This document shows positions 1-11,259 of a stretch of DNA of 64,000 nt, in pieces. The notes under the pieces were generated by a model. That model was not told where the DNA came from, did not search any database, and was given only the letters and a program-made list of their open reading frames with translations. The stretch lies in assembly GCA_017590115.1 (NCBI GenBank), contig JAGGNK010008892.1:2363383-2427382 (forward strand), given 5' to 3'. Positions within the stretch are counted from its first letter, which is position 1; each line of letters starts with the position of its first letter. This DNA is from Montifringilla adamsi. Lineage: Eukaryota; Chordata; Aves; Passeriformes; Passeridae. The translations under genes were made by a program, and so were the position numbers.

Positions 1-3000
1 ACCTCCCACAGTGGTTCCAGCATCGTTTACAATAAGAAGCTGGTCTGCAGAGGACTGCTACTGCCACTATTTACCAGAGAGCAGCCTCTGCAGAAAAAAC
101 AGTTGGATGGCTCTGAGGTTGATGGTTGGCTGTGGCTGGCATAACAGGCCACACAGTAATATTAAGAGAGGTAAGATCTTGTGTTGATAACTGTGGTAAC
201 TGACTGAGGCCTTCATACTCATTATTTGTCAAGTTAGAGTATTCCCACATAAATGTTGGCCTGTGCTTCATGACACAGTGAAGAGCTAAATTTGCTTTTC
301 ATTGTCAATAAATTTGGAGACAAATCGTCACAGAAGGTGGTGTGGAGTTCGGAGTATATCAATACCACTAGTTACTAGGGAATGGGATAGTCATTGGTGT
401 TGCATAAATCCCTTTTTTTTTGCTTGAAATACCCAAAGCAGTTTTATAGAAACAGCCTTACAGCAGCTCAGGAGAAAGATGATTCTGTAGTTTTGTCTTA
501 GCTACTCAAGAGTTCACACAACAACAATTTGTTCTACACCAAAACAAATGCTCTGTGCCACTGCAATCTTCTCCAGTGTAGCTTGTTAAGAAACACCAGT
601 CTGAAGGTAATTCCTCCTAGCATGAGGTGGCCCCTTCTAAAAAAAGACATGCAATAATCTCTATGAGGAAGCCCAGGATCTGCAAGGATTTTGTTTTCCT
701 GGTCAGTACGACTATTCAAATGCAGAAAACATTGCTGGCAGCATCCTGGTTACATTGCAGTTTGGAAGATGCTTACACAGGCAAATCATACAGTGTTCAT
801 GGATTCCAGTTACATGCCAACATATGGGTGAGTATAGTATTGTCACTTCTGTACATGTCAATAAATAATCAAAGCTCTGTGAAGTTTTTGAAGCAGAATG
901 TTTCTCACCAGATCAGACACTCCCACCTTGGCCTGGTCTGTTACAACTTCACTACAGCCAAGAATCTGTGCCATGAATGCTTGCACTGACGAGACCATTA
1001 CCGAGATGATGTTTCTTACTTCCTGATGCTTCCAGTTCCTGTAAAAATTGCCCTGGTCTTTTGGATAACATTGCTTATTGAAAGTTTAGTCAGAAATGGA
1101 GGTGATTGCTGTGAAGCTCAGGGGTTAGATAGCTGCAGAATAAATGGTTTGTTTGAAGTCACAGAAAAAATGGTTTGTTTGAAGTCACAGAGCAGTGGAG
1201 CTCTGACAGCAGCCGTGACTCCAGGTGCTGCACAGGAACTTCTGCTTTCCCAAGAAGTTATTTGAAGTGCACTGCCAAGTGAAAAGCATCTGGTGTTTTG
1301 TGCTCAGAAGGAAATGCCATTCTATGGGCACAGCCTTCCTCGAAAGAAACAACAAACTGAAAAATCTGTGGGCTCACAGCTGCATCCTGGAACATTGGGA
1401 AACATGAACAGGTGATAATTCTGCTTTATAATGATTGTGCAAGAGGGGCGAGCGCTCTGGGTTTTAAAAACACCATTTTACAGCATTACCTTTATGTAAC
1501 TAGGTACTGTTCCAAAAGAGTTTTATCTAAAACCAGCCTTTGTAATGGTTTTTATTTCAACACAGGTTGCACTGCCAATCGTAGGGACTCAGTACATGCA
1601 GAAATGTACAGGGCTGGCCTCACTTTTCTCTTGAGCATGAATTCTTGGTGGCTTTTATTGTTCTCCTTATGGTTATTTTTTCTTAAAAACCTGGAAACTA
1701 GACATGAAAAACAATTACGTAAGCTGTTGTATATTCTGTGTTTGCTCTCTGAGAACCAGATGAGGAGAGGTTTTCTATTGAGATGTATAGATATATGTTT
1801 ATATGTGTACATGTTAGGTATTTAGCTTATTTTTTTAAATAATACAAAGTATTTTCCATAATTTCTTTGTGTAAATCTATGCATGACACAAATGGGAAAT
1901 CCAGTAAAATGTCTTCCTTGAAGTGTCACATTTTTTTCCTCTATTTGTAGTTTTCGTATGCTCACCTTTTCACTTCACCACTTAGTTTTAGCTGCTTATT
2001 TTCTGTGATTGCAGTAAGATAAAAGATTGATGCTGTTGGGTACAGACTGGCACATTTGAAAGTGATCCTTTTAAATCTAGTAAAACAACTAGTGAGAAAG
2101 CAATAAACACTGGGAGGGAAGCTGCCACTTCAGCTCATGCCAGTTGGACTTTATGCTGTGTCATTAAGAGTTGCTTAGTAGGTAATCTGTAGTGCATGTT
2201 TTATTGGATTATCAAAAACAAGAACAGTGTTAACCCTTGTACATAAAGTGAAAATTACCCTATAAACTTTTAATCAAAACTAATGCCAAATAACATGACT
2301 AAATTCGGAAAGCCTGTAGAAATACTGCAGAAGATGATGACAGGTGGGATTGCTTGCTGTAAAAATGCTAAAAGCCATCTAAAAAGGAGAAAATCAGAAA
2401 TTTTCTCAAATTTTAGGTCTCTCTAATGTCTGTACGTTACCAGAAAAAAAGAAAAATGTTGATCATGGACTTAGTGACATGGGACTTCACCTGGCACTCA
2501 GCAGCCTGTACAGTTAGATAAGAATGAATTAGTGTATGAATATGAACTCTGTCCCCATAAGTGCTGAGTGCTGACTTAAATCTGCTTTTCCTTGAGATCT
2601 GTGCACAGCTCTCCCTGGTTTTACTTGAATAGCCATTCTGAATTCTTCTCTATCAGGCCTGCTTTTAATGGATTTATTGGTTTGGTGTATATGTATGCAT
2701 GGACATGTGTGCTTTTTCTCTAGCAACCTTTCTGTTGTCTTCTCCCACCCCAGGCACCCTCCCCCCCTCCAAGACAAGCACCAGCCTGTGGGGTTTGGGT
2801 GGTGGAGACAGCTTCCAGCAGAGGCTGACTGTGCTCTCACTCGTTTGTGTGCCCAGAGTATCTCCCTCAAACGCCCCTGGGTTACACGATGGCCTCCCTG
2901 TCATGGTGTGCCAGCCTGTGATGTCTTGTCTGGGCAAAGCTGCCAATCTCCCTTCTCCAGTGTGCTCATCTCTGCCCCTGAGCTTTTGTGCTTGCACCTG

Positions 3001-4404
3001 AGCTGCTACAGCAGGCTGATGAGCCAGGACAGCTATGGCTGTGTGGCTCCTTTCCCACTGGCAAAACAGGGCTTTTCACTGAGTGAGTCAAGAGAGAGCA
3101 GCTCACCTGGCTGCAGCTATGAAGCTGGCACATGGCAGAGCCCCAGTTCACATCTCCTGGTCCATGGTTCAACTCATACATTATTTCTTGGTGTGCAAAA
3201 GGAAGAAGCTTTTGCTATCAGCTAGACATACCAGTGTGTCCTGAGTGACCCCACAGCCTGTTCTATTCTCAAGACTGCTCTCCACAGTCTATCTGTGCAT
3301 CACTTCACCTTCTCCCCAGGTGGTGCTGGGTCTGCAGCACAGGGCAGCTCTGTGCACAAGAGGCAGAGGAAGGGCTGTCTTCTCCAGAGAAAAGTCAGAT
3401 CTCTCAAATGTGGTAATTGTACTGTAGCCTAATTAGATGTAGATTAATCTGTCCTTACAATGCTTATAATGGGACAGCAAATACTGAGTTTTCATTAACA
3501 TGGGCTACTGGCTCACCAAGAGATACTTTCATGGAGAGCTGCCCTGATGTCAAATAAGCATCTGAGATGTGTATTTGAGGGAAGGACCCTTTGACATCAC
3601 AAACATTCTTTGAGCTGGGACCTTCTAGAGCTGGTTCAGTCACTGTAGACAGGTGCAAGTCATTAAATAGACGAAAAGAAAAACCAGATATGTTTTACTG
3701 TTAATTTCCCCCAAGCTATTTTGGCATACAGGGCAAACATTCAGTAGGAACTTCTTCAAGCTCTAATTAGCTACACTTGAGTAATAAGGGCTCTTATGGT
3801 AAGTATTAACATAGAGGAGTACCTAAGGGCTCTCAGGCCCTTGCCAGCTTAGTCAGTGTGGTCACATCTCCCTCTTTCAGCAGCTGCAGCCTGGAGGCAG
3901 GAATCAGTGATTTAAAATATTTAGCAGCCTTTGCTGCTCTATAGCTATGTGGACTCGTGTGTTGTTGTGGATGGGCTGGGAATGCAATTGGAAATATAAA
4001 AAGATAGCCCCAAGGAATTGTTCCCAGAGGAGATAGTTACGAGTGCCGCCTGTGGGCTTTTTGCATATACCACAGAATAAATATGGATAGAGGGAGGGAC
4101 AGGATTTTTTTATTTAAAGATGAAACTCAGCAGTAGTGACTGCACTGCCCAAGTTGCTTCTTTGGCTAATTAGTGGGAAATGGTGAAGCAAGAGCCCAGC
4201 CAAGCCTGGGAGTCATGACCATAGTCTCTGTGTGGGCAGCAGCTCTCCCTTCTCCTCTCAGCCCTCCAAGCAGACTCACCTTTTCAGTAGGACTCTCTCT
4301 GTGATGGACACCCATTAGGCTTTGTTTAAAAACTAGCTTGGGTATGACTAGAACGTAAATGATGTTGCACACCATACCCTCTACTGCACAAGTAGTGAAA
4401 TCTT
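1..4404. other. Intergenic or UTR sequence with no recognised gene
   Basis: No open reading frame here looks like a known protein. The first 2.5 kb is AT-rich and carries AATAAA hexamers (for example 2102-2107 and near 4075), the texture of a 3' UTR or intergenic DNA. By synteny with other vertebrates the 3' end of YLPM1 would be expected to the left on the plus strand, so part of this may be its 3' UTR, but I cannot show that from sequence. A 26-bp unit is duplicated in tandem near 1143-1195. The longest ORFs (for example 2668-3225) have no recognisable domain and overlap ORFs in other frames. Confidence 0.5.
1143..1195. repeat. Two-copy 26-bp tandem duplication
   Basis: A unit of about 26 bp beginning AATGGTTTGTTTGAAGTC occurs twice in a row with almost no change, the second copy starting 26 bp after the first. 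There are only two copies, so this is a simple local duplication and not a satellite. Confidence 0.8.
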
Positions 4405-4408
4405 CATT

Positions 4409-4980
4409 TCATAGAAGCATGGATAATGCTGAGTTGGAAAGGACTCATCAGGATCATCAACATTGAACTCCCCTCTCTGCACAAGACACCCCAAGAGTTA
4501 CACCATGTGTCTGAGAGCATTGTTCAAATAATTCTTGAACTCTGTCAAGCTTGGGGCTGTGACCACTTCCCTGGAGAGTCTGTGTCCCTGGATGAAGCAC
4601 CTTTTCCTGATATCTAACCTAAACTGACTCAGCCTCATTTCCTCAAATCCTGTCACTGGTCACCAGAGAGAAGAAATCAGTGCCTGCCCCTCTGCTTCAC
4701 CTTCTGGGGATGGTGGAGGTGCACAACCAGGCTTTCCCCATCCCATGTGCAGAGTCCAGCACTTGCCCTTGTTCAGCTTCATACAATTGGTGATTGCCCA
4801 TCTGCCTGATGTGTTGAGGTCTCTCTGCAAGACCTCTCTGCCCTCAAGGGAGTTAACATTGGCAGACTTAGTATTCTGAGTATTCTTTTGAGTCCGAAGT
4901 CATTAAGATGTTGAAGAGAACTAGGAACCCTGCAGAACTGCACTCGTAACTGGACAGTGTTGGAATTCACACCCTATTTC
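4409..4980 (-). mobile_element. Degenerate CR1 LINE fragment(s), antisense to the plus strand
   Basis: The stretch opens with a decayed CATAGAA-CAT motif followed by a TTGGAAAGGACTCATCAGGA-like string. It then runs through a segment resembling the CR1 3' UTR as read on the antisense strand (tracts ending CCTGATATCTAACC). A second part (about 4740-4980) resembles another common avian CR1 segment: CAGCACTTGCCCTTGTTCAG, then AGATGTTGAAGAGAACT. CR1 elements end 3' in short ATTCTATG-type repeats, so the CATAGAA start at the left implies minus orientation. Divergence is high, so this is an old copy. Subfamily cannot be assigned by eye. Confidence 0.7.
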
Positions 4981-5454
4981 CCTCACTCTTGAGGCTCCAT
5001 TGCCCTTGAGTAACTCCAGTTTTCCCACCTCCCAGCAGATGTACTGCCTTCTCCATATCAGGACTTCTGTGACTTAGGTAGGAGGAAAGGCAGTGTGAGC
5101 TCCTCCTTTCTCAGCTGGCTGCAGCTTTCCAAGGCTCACATAGGAGCACAAGGCTTTTTGATTCAGCTCACTCAACTTCAAGAGCACAGTTGTGCCTGAG
5201 TGCAACCTCCTTGCTTCCAAACAGACAAGTGGCCCTGGAGGAGGCAGCTGCATTCCAGGCTCCCCAGACAGGATCTCTGCTTGCAGGAGGACCACAGGGT
5301 GACAAAAAGGTGGGTAGATTCTACCTCTGCGTCTCTGACACTTCTGTGGTCTCTATCGCACTTGGCTGAAGGTAGACAGAGGTTAAAAAGCTGCCAGCCA
5401 ATGGCTCAAGTGATCTGTAATCTTGAGTCCTTTGCAGAGTCTCTCTAGCCATGC

Positions 5455-5572
5455 TGGAGGGCTTTTTGTTTTGTTTTCTGGGATTCTGTTTTGGTTTTGT
5501 TGTTTTTGGGGGGGTGTTGTGGGGTTTTTTTTCTCTATTTTGGGGGTTCTTGGGTTTGTTTTTTTAACGTCT
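5455..5572. repeat. T/G-rich low-complexity tract
   Basis: About 110 bp made almost only of T and G, with G-runs of 3 to 7 (5508-5514, 5521-5524, 5542-5546, 5551-5553) separated by T-rich spacers. It could in principle form a G-rich structure on the plus strand, but one spacer is long, so I call only low complexity. Confidence 0.7.
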
Positions 5573-5837
5573 TTGTTAGATGGAAAATTTATATGGGCAG
5601 AATTAAACCCATGGATACAAGTAGTGAGACCTCATCACAGGCAAAGCATAACTGATGCCAGATGCTGTTTGTCGTGGTCATATTGGCCCACATTTCCCAA
5701 AAAAAAAGTGTAATACACAGCTCTCTAGTTCCCACTTGCAATTATGTGGCAACCACTGGAGCAAAAATACTGCTGCAAATAGTCCAGTCCTGTTAAATGT
5801 CTTCATTAATGTGTGTTTGAGGGAAGGACCTTTTCAC

Positions 5838-5981
5838 GAACATTCCCTCCTTACTTGGAGACACTTAAAACCCCTCTGACATGGTCCTGGGTAACCATCT
5901 TTCAGTAGCCCTGCTAGAGCAGGGGGTTTGACAAGATGACCTCCAGACATCTCCTACAACCTCAGCCACTGCATGACTGGG
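5838..5981 (+). mobile_element. CR1 LINE 3'-tail fragment, plus orientation
   Basis: The segment has the avian CR1 3' end pattern: a TACTTGGAGACACTTAAAACC string, then GGTCCTGGGTAACC, GAGCAGGGGGTTTGACAAGATGACC and a decayed CAACC tail. This is the sense orientation, opposite to the fragment at 4409-4980. The terminal octamer repeats are no longer legible, so the exact end is uncertain. Confidence 0.75.
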
Positions 5982-8138
5982 ATTTGGGGAACTGTCTTGT
6001 CCTCGGTACCCCACCTGCTGTTTTACTGACACTCATGGACTTGCATTTTACCACAGGAAGCAAGAAACTGCTAGCCCCATCAGGAACTCTGTGTGAAAAG
6101 GCTTTGTTTCAGCAGGATGCCTCCAGTAAACCTGTACCTTATGTTCCGTAATTATTTAGCTACAAACAGATGAATTTGCTGTCCCTTCCCTGAGCCAGCC
6201 CATCGTTCTCCTTTCCAGCAGCTTTGGTTTTGCCTGTCCAAAGCATTACTTAAGCTCTGAAGTCATTACTGCCTCAGGAATGCCACATTCATGGTACCAC
6301 CAGCAGCATTTATTTGATGTTGTACATGAGTCCAGCACCCTTAAGCTTTGGGATATGTCTCTGTGTGCCTCCAGCCTCTCCTTCCTGATCCTCATAAGTT
6401 GTACTTCAGAGCAGACTGACCATGAGGCACTGGGGTGAGGAGGCAGGTATAAAGGAGCTGATGTTAGTTACTGGAGCCTTCCTGACCCCACAGAGATGCT
6501 GGCAGAAGGACTGCCCTTTTTCTGCGGTGTTATTTTTCCCAACAAAAAGAAAGAAATTTCTAGGATAACTCTTTAGAACAGATGCTATCAAATAGGTATA
6601 CAGGGATGTAAAAGGGTAACTTAAAGTGTTTATTTAAAAAAGAATCATGTAAATTTTGTGTTGGGGTTGTAAAATATACAAACTTGGAGAAATAAATACA
6701 CAAAAAGGAGCAGGAAATCTGGGTGGCCACACTCATAATGGGGGGAACCATTGTCAAACTGCCCCTATTTCGGAACTAGCTCCCCACTGTGTCCTGATGT
6801 TGCCACTTCTTTACTCCCGTAGATGCATTGCCTATAGATCACCCCAAGCATTCATCTGATGCTGGAGCTGTGATTCTCCTCTCAAGAGTCACTTGCTGCA
6901 CTCTAGTACCAGCTGACACCTTACAGCACATCCAAAATTACCTTGGCCTTTTCCCAGTCTTCTTCTCCCTGAGGGTTTTGTGTGAGTTTTGTTGGTCATC
7001 ATTGCCCTCCCAGTGCCCTTTTGCTATGCCTCTATCAGGACTCCCTCCTCTTCACAGCCTTTTCCTCTCCGCTGCCACCTCTGTGAGGATTAGAGAGCCC
7101 ATAACACAGAACACTTCACCATGCTCCATCAGGTAGAAAAGTGGTCACTAAGTCTTGGCCTCAGGATAAAGAAACCTCCTTGAGTTTACAACCCTCACAG
7201 CAATGGGGTTGTAGATGTCAAGGCCCAGTTCTTCCCCAGCTTGTGTTAAACCCACAGGGACTGATGGATCTCAAATAATATTCTCCTCTTTCACCAAGGG
7301 CAGAGTGCAGAACAGAGATGCTTGGGGCAGTTTTGCCAGCAGGAACACGGTGTGAGAGAACATGGATGGGTATTTAACATGGAGCTGTCCTCCCAGGTGA
7401 TGGGCTGATGGAGACTCTTTGGAGTGCCAAGAAGAGCTGCCTGTGCAGCCTGCTCTCCTCCAGCATCCCAGAGAATGCTGCTGGGGAGCACACACCTGCT
7501 TGGCCACAGCACACAGCTGCACAGGGGGGTCTTGTCTGACAGCACAGGGGAGGTGGAGGAGAGTGATATTCTTGTTGGCTAGAACAAACATAGTTTTTAC
7601 ATATCCCAGACAGAGACAACTATCCCCATGGAGTGCTCGAAGCGCTGGAATTCACCAGCTGTTTTCTTTGGACACTGGTGTGTTGTTTCTGGACAGAAAC
7701 TGAGTCATGCTTTTGGACTCAGTACATCCGCTAGTCTGCTGTGCCAAGGAAACTTTGCCCACTACTAGGACCTCTTCCTGTTTTATAAACAGCAAGGCTG
7801 TTTGCCCTGGTTTGTGACCCTCTGGAAAAGAGAATGAAGGCGGCTCAGTCAGGGTCATAGGGAGAGCTGGGGCAGGGCAGCTTCTCAGGCTCCAAACTGA
7901 TGGTTTCATCTCTGTCCCTCTCTTCTGGCAGTCCTCACCAGTTCTGAGCAGCAGAATACAATGCACAGCATAAAATCCCAGCACATGAGGCAAGTGATAC
8001 GCCTCACCTCAGGAGCTGTCTTACAGAGAGCACATGGCTCTCAGAGAGAGAATACCCCAAATAACAGGTGCTGTACAGAGTGCCCATGAGGTGCACACGG
8101 TGGCTGCACACACAACCCAGGGCTGCTTTCACAGAGAC
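5982..8138. other. Intergenic sequence; proximal part probably the PROX2 3' UTR
   Basis: No coding segment is recognised. Because PROX2 ends at 8139 on the minus strand, its 3' UTR must extend leftward into this stretch. I could not fix a polyadenylation site: AATAAA on the minus strand is absent close to the stop, and the nearest clear hexamer is near 6306-6311. The ORFs here are short and mutually overlapping. Confidence 0.5.
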
Positions 8139-11100
8139 TCAGCTGTGGAGCAGTTCTTGGGAGCAGCCAGCAGCTTTGAACCCTTCTGGGATGTCACTGT
8201 CTAGTTTGGAAATGATTTTGTAAATGGGTTTCTTCCAGGAGGGGTCGGCATCCTTGCCTGCCCTGACGGCACTGAAGAACTCCTGCAGTGTCAGGCTGGC
8301 CACCTCCAGGAACCGCCCTGGCACCTGCAGCAAGACAGCCATCAGCCAGTGACACCACCATGTCATGGTGCCTCCCTACCCCAAAAAACGCCAGCACCTC
8401 CTTTCCCCTGACCCTCCTCCTCACCTCAAAGTCATTCCCCTTGTTGTAGTGCATGTTGAGGGCACGGAAGAGCTCTGAGTCCCGGGAGACCTGGAGAGTG
8501 CAAGCATCCACAACACCCTCCAGCAGGGCCTGCCGGGCAAACTTCTCCACCTGGATGTAGTAAAACTCACGGAAGTTGCTGAACCACTTGATGAGCTGGG
8601 AGGTGATGCAGCGGCTGAACTGGGTGGGGGAGCCAGAGTATGGTGTTAGGCTAGCTTGGATCCTCCCTACCCATGAGCTTCTGCAAACCCAGCCAGGCAC
8701 TGCTGGACTGGCCCAAACCCAGCCCCAAGCTGGGGCAATGACATCAGCGTGTCCGAGGTGTTCTCCACACTGAGATTCAGATCCCAGCTGCTCTGCAGTG
8801 AGAAGGCACATTCATGGGGTGCTTTAATCTGAATATCTCAATTACACAAAGTGAAGAACTGACAGCCCATGTCTGCCACTGCCCTGTGCACCTGCTCCTG
8901 GGCAGCCCATGCTGAAATGGGTGCTGTCCCTCATCTCCTGCCAGCAAGGCAGGGGGACACAAGAGCAGCCCTTTCCTCATGGTTCCCCAGGGAGGCAGGC
9001 TAGGTGCCACACCACACGGGAGCCCCGCCCAGCACCAGTTCTGGCTGCTGCTCCTTTACCTGCACATCAAGGAAGTAGGTCTTCAGCAGAGTGGAGCTGG
9101 GGTAGCGGGTGAAGAAAAACATCAGCTTGGCCTTCTTCAGGTGCCCTGGGGTCAGCGCCTCCTGCATCTGCCTTGGGGTCAAGGAAAGCCTACACGTAGC
9201 AAACCCCGAGCTCGGCATGTCCCTGAGCACCACCCCTGACACACGCATGCCCAGTGCCCTCGATAGCCCCCCATGGCCTGTCGGGGGCAGAGGGGGTTCA
9301 TCCTCGGCTGGACAGCCACTGGTTTTTCCCTTGAGAATCCCTGAGGAAGCTAATGCTCCTCACAGCACTTCACAGTCTTGTGAGAACCAGAATTTCCATG
9401 AGACTCCTGTTCATGGTTTAGGGTGACAGGATCCCCAGTATGGCCCAAGAGGAGGCTTAGTAGCTCCTGTCTTACACCCACAGCTATGCTACAGCATCTG
9501 GCCAACCCTGAGGAGGGGCAGTGCTCCTCCATGGCTCAGGACTCCTTTCCTGCCCACACCTGTTTAGCCCCCTATGGAGCAGCAGGGACCTTGACCTTGC
9601 AGAGACCAGCAGGGGCAGTGCCAAGCTCCAGAGGACAAGGGGAGCACATTCTCCAGGGACCTCTAGCTGCCCCCAAAGGATATGTGGGTCGAGGCAAAGG
9701 GTGCTCCATCACTTGCAGCTGGCAGCTCACCGTGGCCATCCCTGCCAGCTGGCAGTAGTGCCAGGCTCTCCATGCTGGCAGGGCCCAGGGGCAGGGGATG
9801 GTGCTGCTGCTGTCTCACAATCGATGACCTCAGTTTAACAGTTCCCCAGGGCAACTTGAGGGGCTCTGGACAACCCCTCTCCAGAGCAGATGGGCTCTCA
9901 GGAGAGTCGCTGCCCCAGAGGCTGTGCTGGCCATAGCCCAACAGCTGGCTCAGCAGCTGGCTGTGCTGGACAGGGGTGGCTGAGCCCAGTGAATAACCCA
10001 TGCTGGGTACCCGAGAGGATTTTCTGACCCCCTTTGACTTGAAGGAGGCAGCATAAGAACCCAGGCTCTTCCCCAAAGCTCCTGGCAGGACCTCAGCCTG
10101 GGGTGAGGCCAGGGAGCCTGGTGCATTCATGGGAGATGGCTTACCAAGTGGCTTTCTGCATTTCCCACCAGCAGAATACTCTCTCCTGGCATCTGGCCCC
10201 AGCATCGGAAGGCTGTGGTGCTGCTTCTGGATGTGGCTGTCTGCCTTTGGCCAGACAGTCTTCAGGACAGAGTCCACTACCTGGGATGTCACCACAGACA
10301 GCTCGTGCTTCAGTGCCTGCGAGAGTACCCTCACTGCCAAGGGCAGGCCACCTGTGTCACCTCTGTCCTCCACCTCCTCCAGCCCACACACCTCCAGGAC
10401 ACTCTTCCTGAGAGGCACTTTGCTTGGGTTGCTGGTGGAAGTGGCCCTGTCCTTGTTCAGTCTGTCTTCAGGCTTTCCAGGCAGTGGCTGCACTTTCTCA
10501 GAATCTTCCTGTGTTTGGGCAGCATCCTCAGAGTCACAGACTTGGTAGAACTTCTCCTGAAGCCACCTCAGCTGCTGCTCTAAAAAGCAGAGCTGCTCCT
10601 TCAGCTGCTGACAGCCCTTGGCATGGGAGCTGTGCCCTGTGGGAGCCACGCTTCCAGCTGCCCCCGTGCCCTGCTGGGGCACCCTTGGCTTCCTCTTGCT
10701 CTCCTGGGGCATCTCACCACCCCTTTCCCTCTCCTGCCTAAAAGCTGCCTCCAGGCTCGTGTCAAATGCCTGCGGGGTTGGTGGGAGGCTCATGCCCTGG
10801 ATGATGCTCTCCACCCTGGCCCGCTTGGCTCGTAAGTGCTGGTCACAGAGCTGCTCCCGTGGGTGCTGGTTGGAGAGCTGGTCCCCATCCCCAGCACAGG
10901 GCACGGGAGCTGGGGCACGGGGCCTGGGGAAAGCCAGGGCTTGTGCTTCTTCTCCAGGACATGCACCACATTTGTAGTCATGAGGAAAGGCCACTGCCTG
11001 AGACGAACGGAAAAGAATGGTGGGATCCAGGTTCCTGCCAACCATTGTGTGGCTGAGGAGCTGTGGTATCAGGGATGCACTGGGGGAAGGCAAGAGAGAG

Positions 11101-11195
11101 TCAGTCTGGAAACAGGGCTCCAATTTCAGCCCCTGGCCATCCCCTGAAGTGGCACAGTCTCTATCCTGCTCAAAGCCAGTCCTGCTGTCCATCAT
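8139..11195 (-). CDS. PROX2: Prospero homeobox protein 2, four coding exons
   Basis: A Prospero-family transcription factor expected to act in the nucleus. Coding exons on the minus strand are 11195-9684, 9167-9060, 8619-8425 and 8324-8139, about 666 residues. Exon 1 carries the PROX N-terminal motif [14 protein letters not shown] at about residues 122-135, then a Gln/Leu-rich stretch. The C-terminal homeo-prospero domain (about 510-666) includes [40 protein letters not shown] and [18 protein letters not shown] and ends ELLHS. I start at the MM pair (11195/11192) because a strong acceptor at 11260 lies just upstream, which makes the ORF's earlier ATG at 11312 intronic. A 5' non-coding exon is therefore implied but not located. 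Intron 1 is U12-type AT-AG; introns 2 and 3 are GT-AG. It is somewhat longer than human PROX2 (about 590 residues from memory). PROX1 is unlikely because exon 1 is poorly conserved and the neighbours fit PROX2. Confidence 0.92.
9168..9683 (-). other. PROX2: U12-type (AT-AG) intron of PROX2
   Basis: On the minus strand exon 1 ends at 9684 and the intron begins ATATCCTTT, the full minor-spliceosome 5' consensus. Eleven bases before the 3' end lies TTCCTTGAC, the U12 branch-site consensus, and the intron ends CAG before the ATG CAG GAG codons of exon 2 (first base 9167). Both sides are phase 0, giving a junction [12 protein letters not shown] that fits the vertebrate PROX2 pattern HIQEGL-PGHL as I recall it. 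The intron is 516 bp. No other intron placed in this window has these motifs. Confidence 0.88.
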
Positions 11196-11259
11196 ATCTT
11201 CTTCCTGCCTGGACAGACTGGCAGGCTTCCCAGGTGTTTGATGTTTCAGCCTGCTAGTG

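Noticed and set aside
640..880. An exon-like segment: open frame ending before a GTGAGT donor at about 831, with a possible CAG acceptor at about 760
   Set aside because: The peptide matches nothing I recognise, the frame lacks a start codon, and other frames are open too. Splice-like motifs occur often by chance.
2668..3225. 185-codon ORF on the plus strand
   Set aside because: No domain, no splice context, and overlapping ORFs on both strands; typical of chance in a stop-poor stretch.
5500..5560. G-quadruplex in the T/G-rich tract
   Set aside because: The G-runs are separated by one long spacer of about 17 nt, so a stable fold is doubtful.
9725..9731. GTGAGC donor near the end of PROX2 exon 1
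   Set aside because: It leaves the exon in phase 1, incompatible with every acceptor that yields the conserved exon 2 reading frame.
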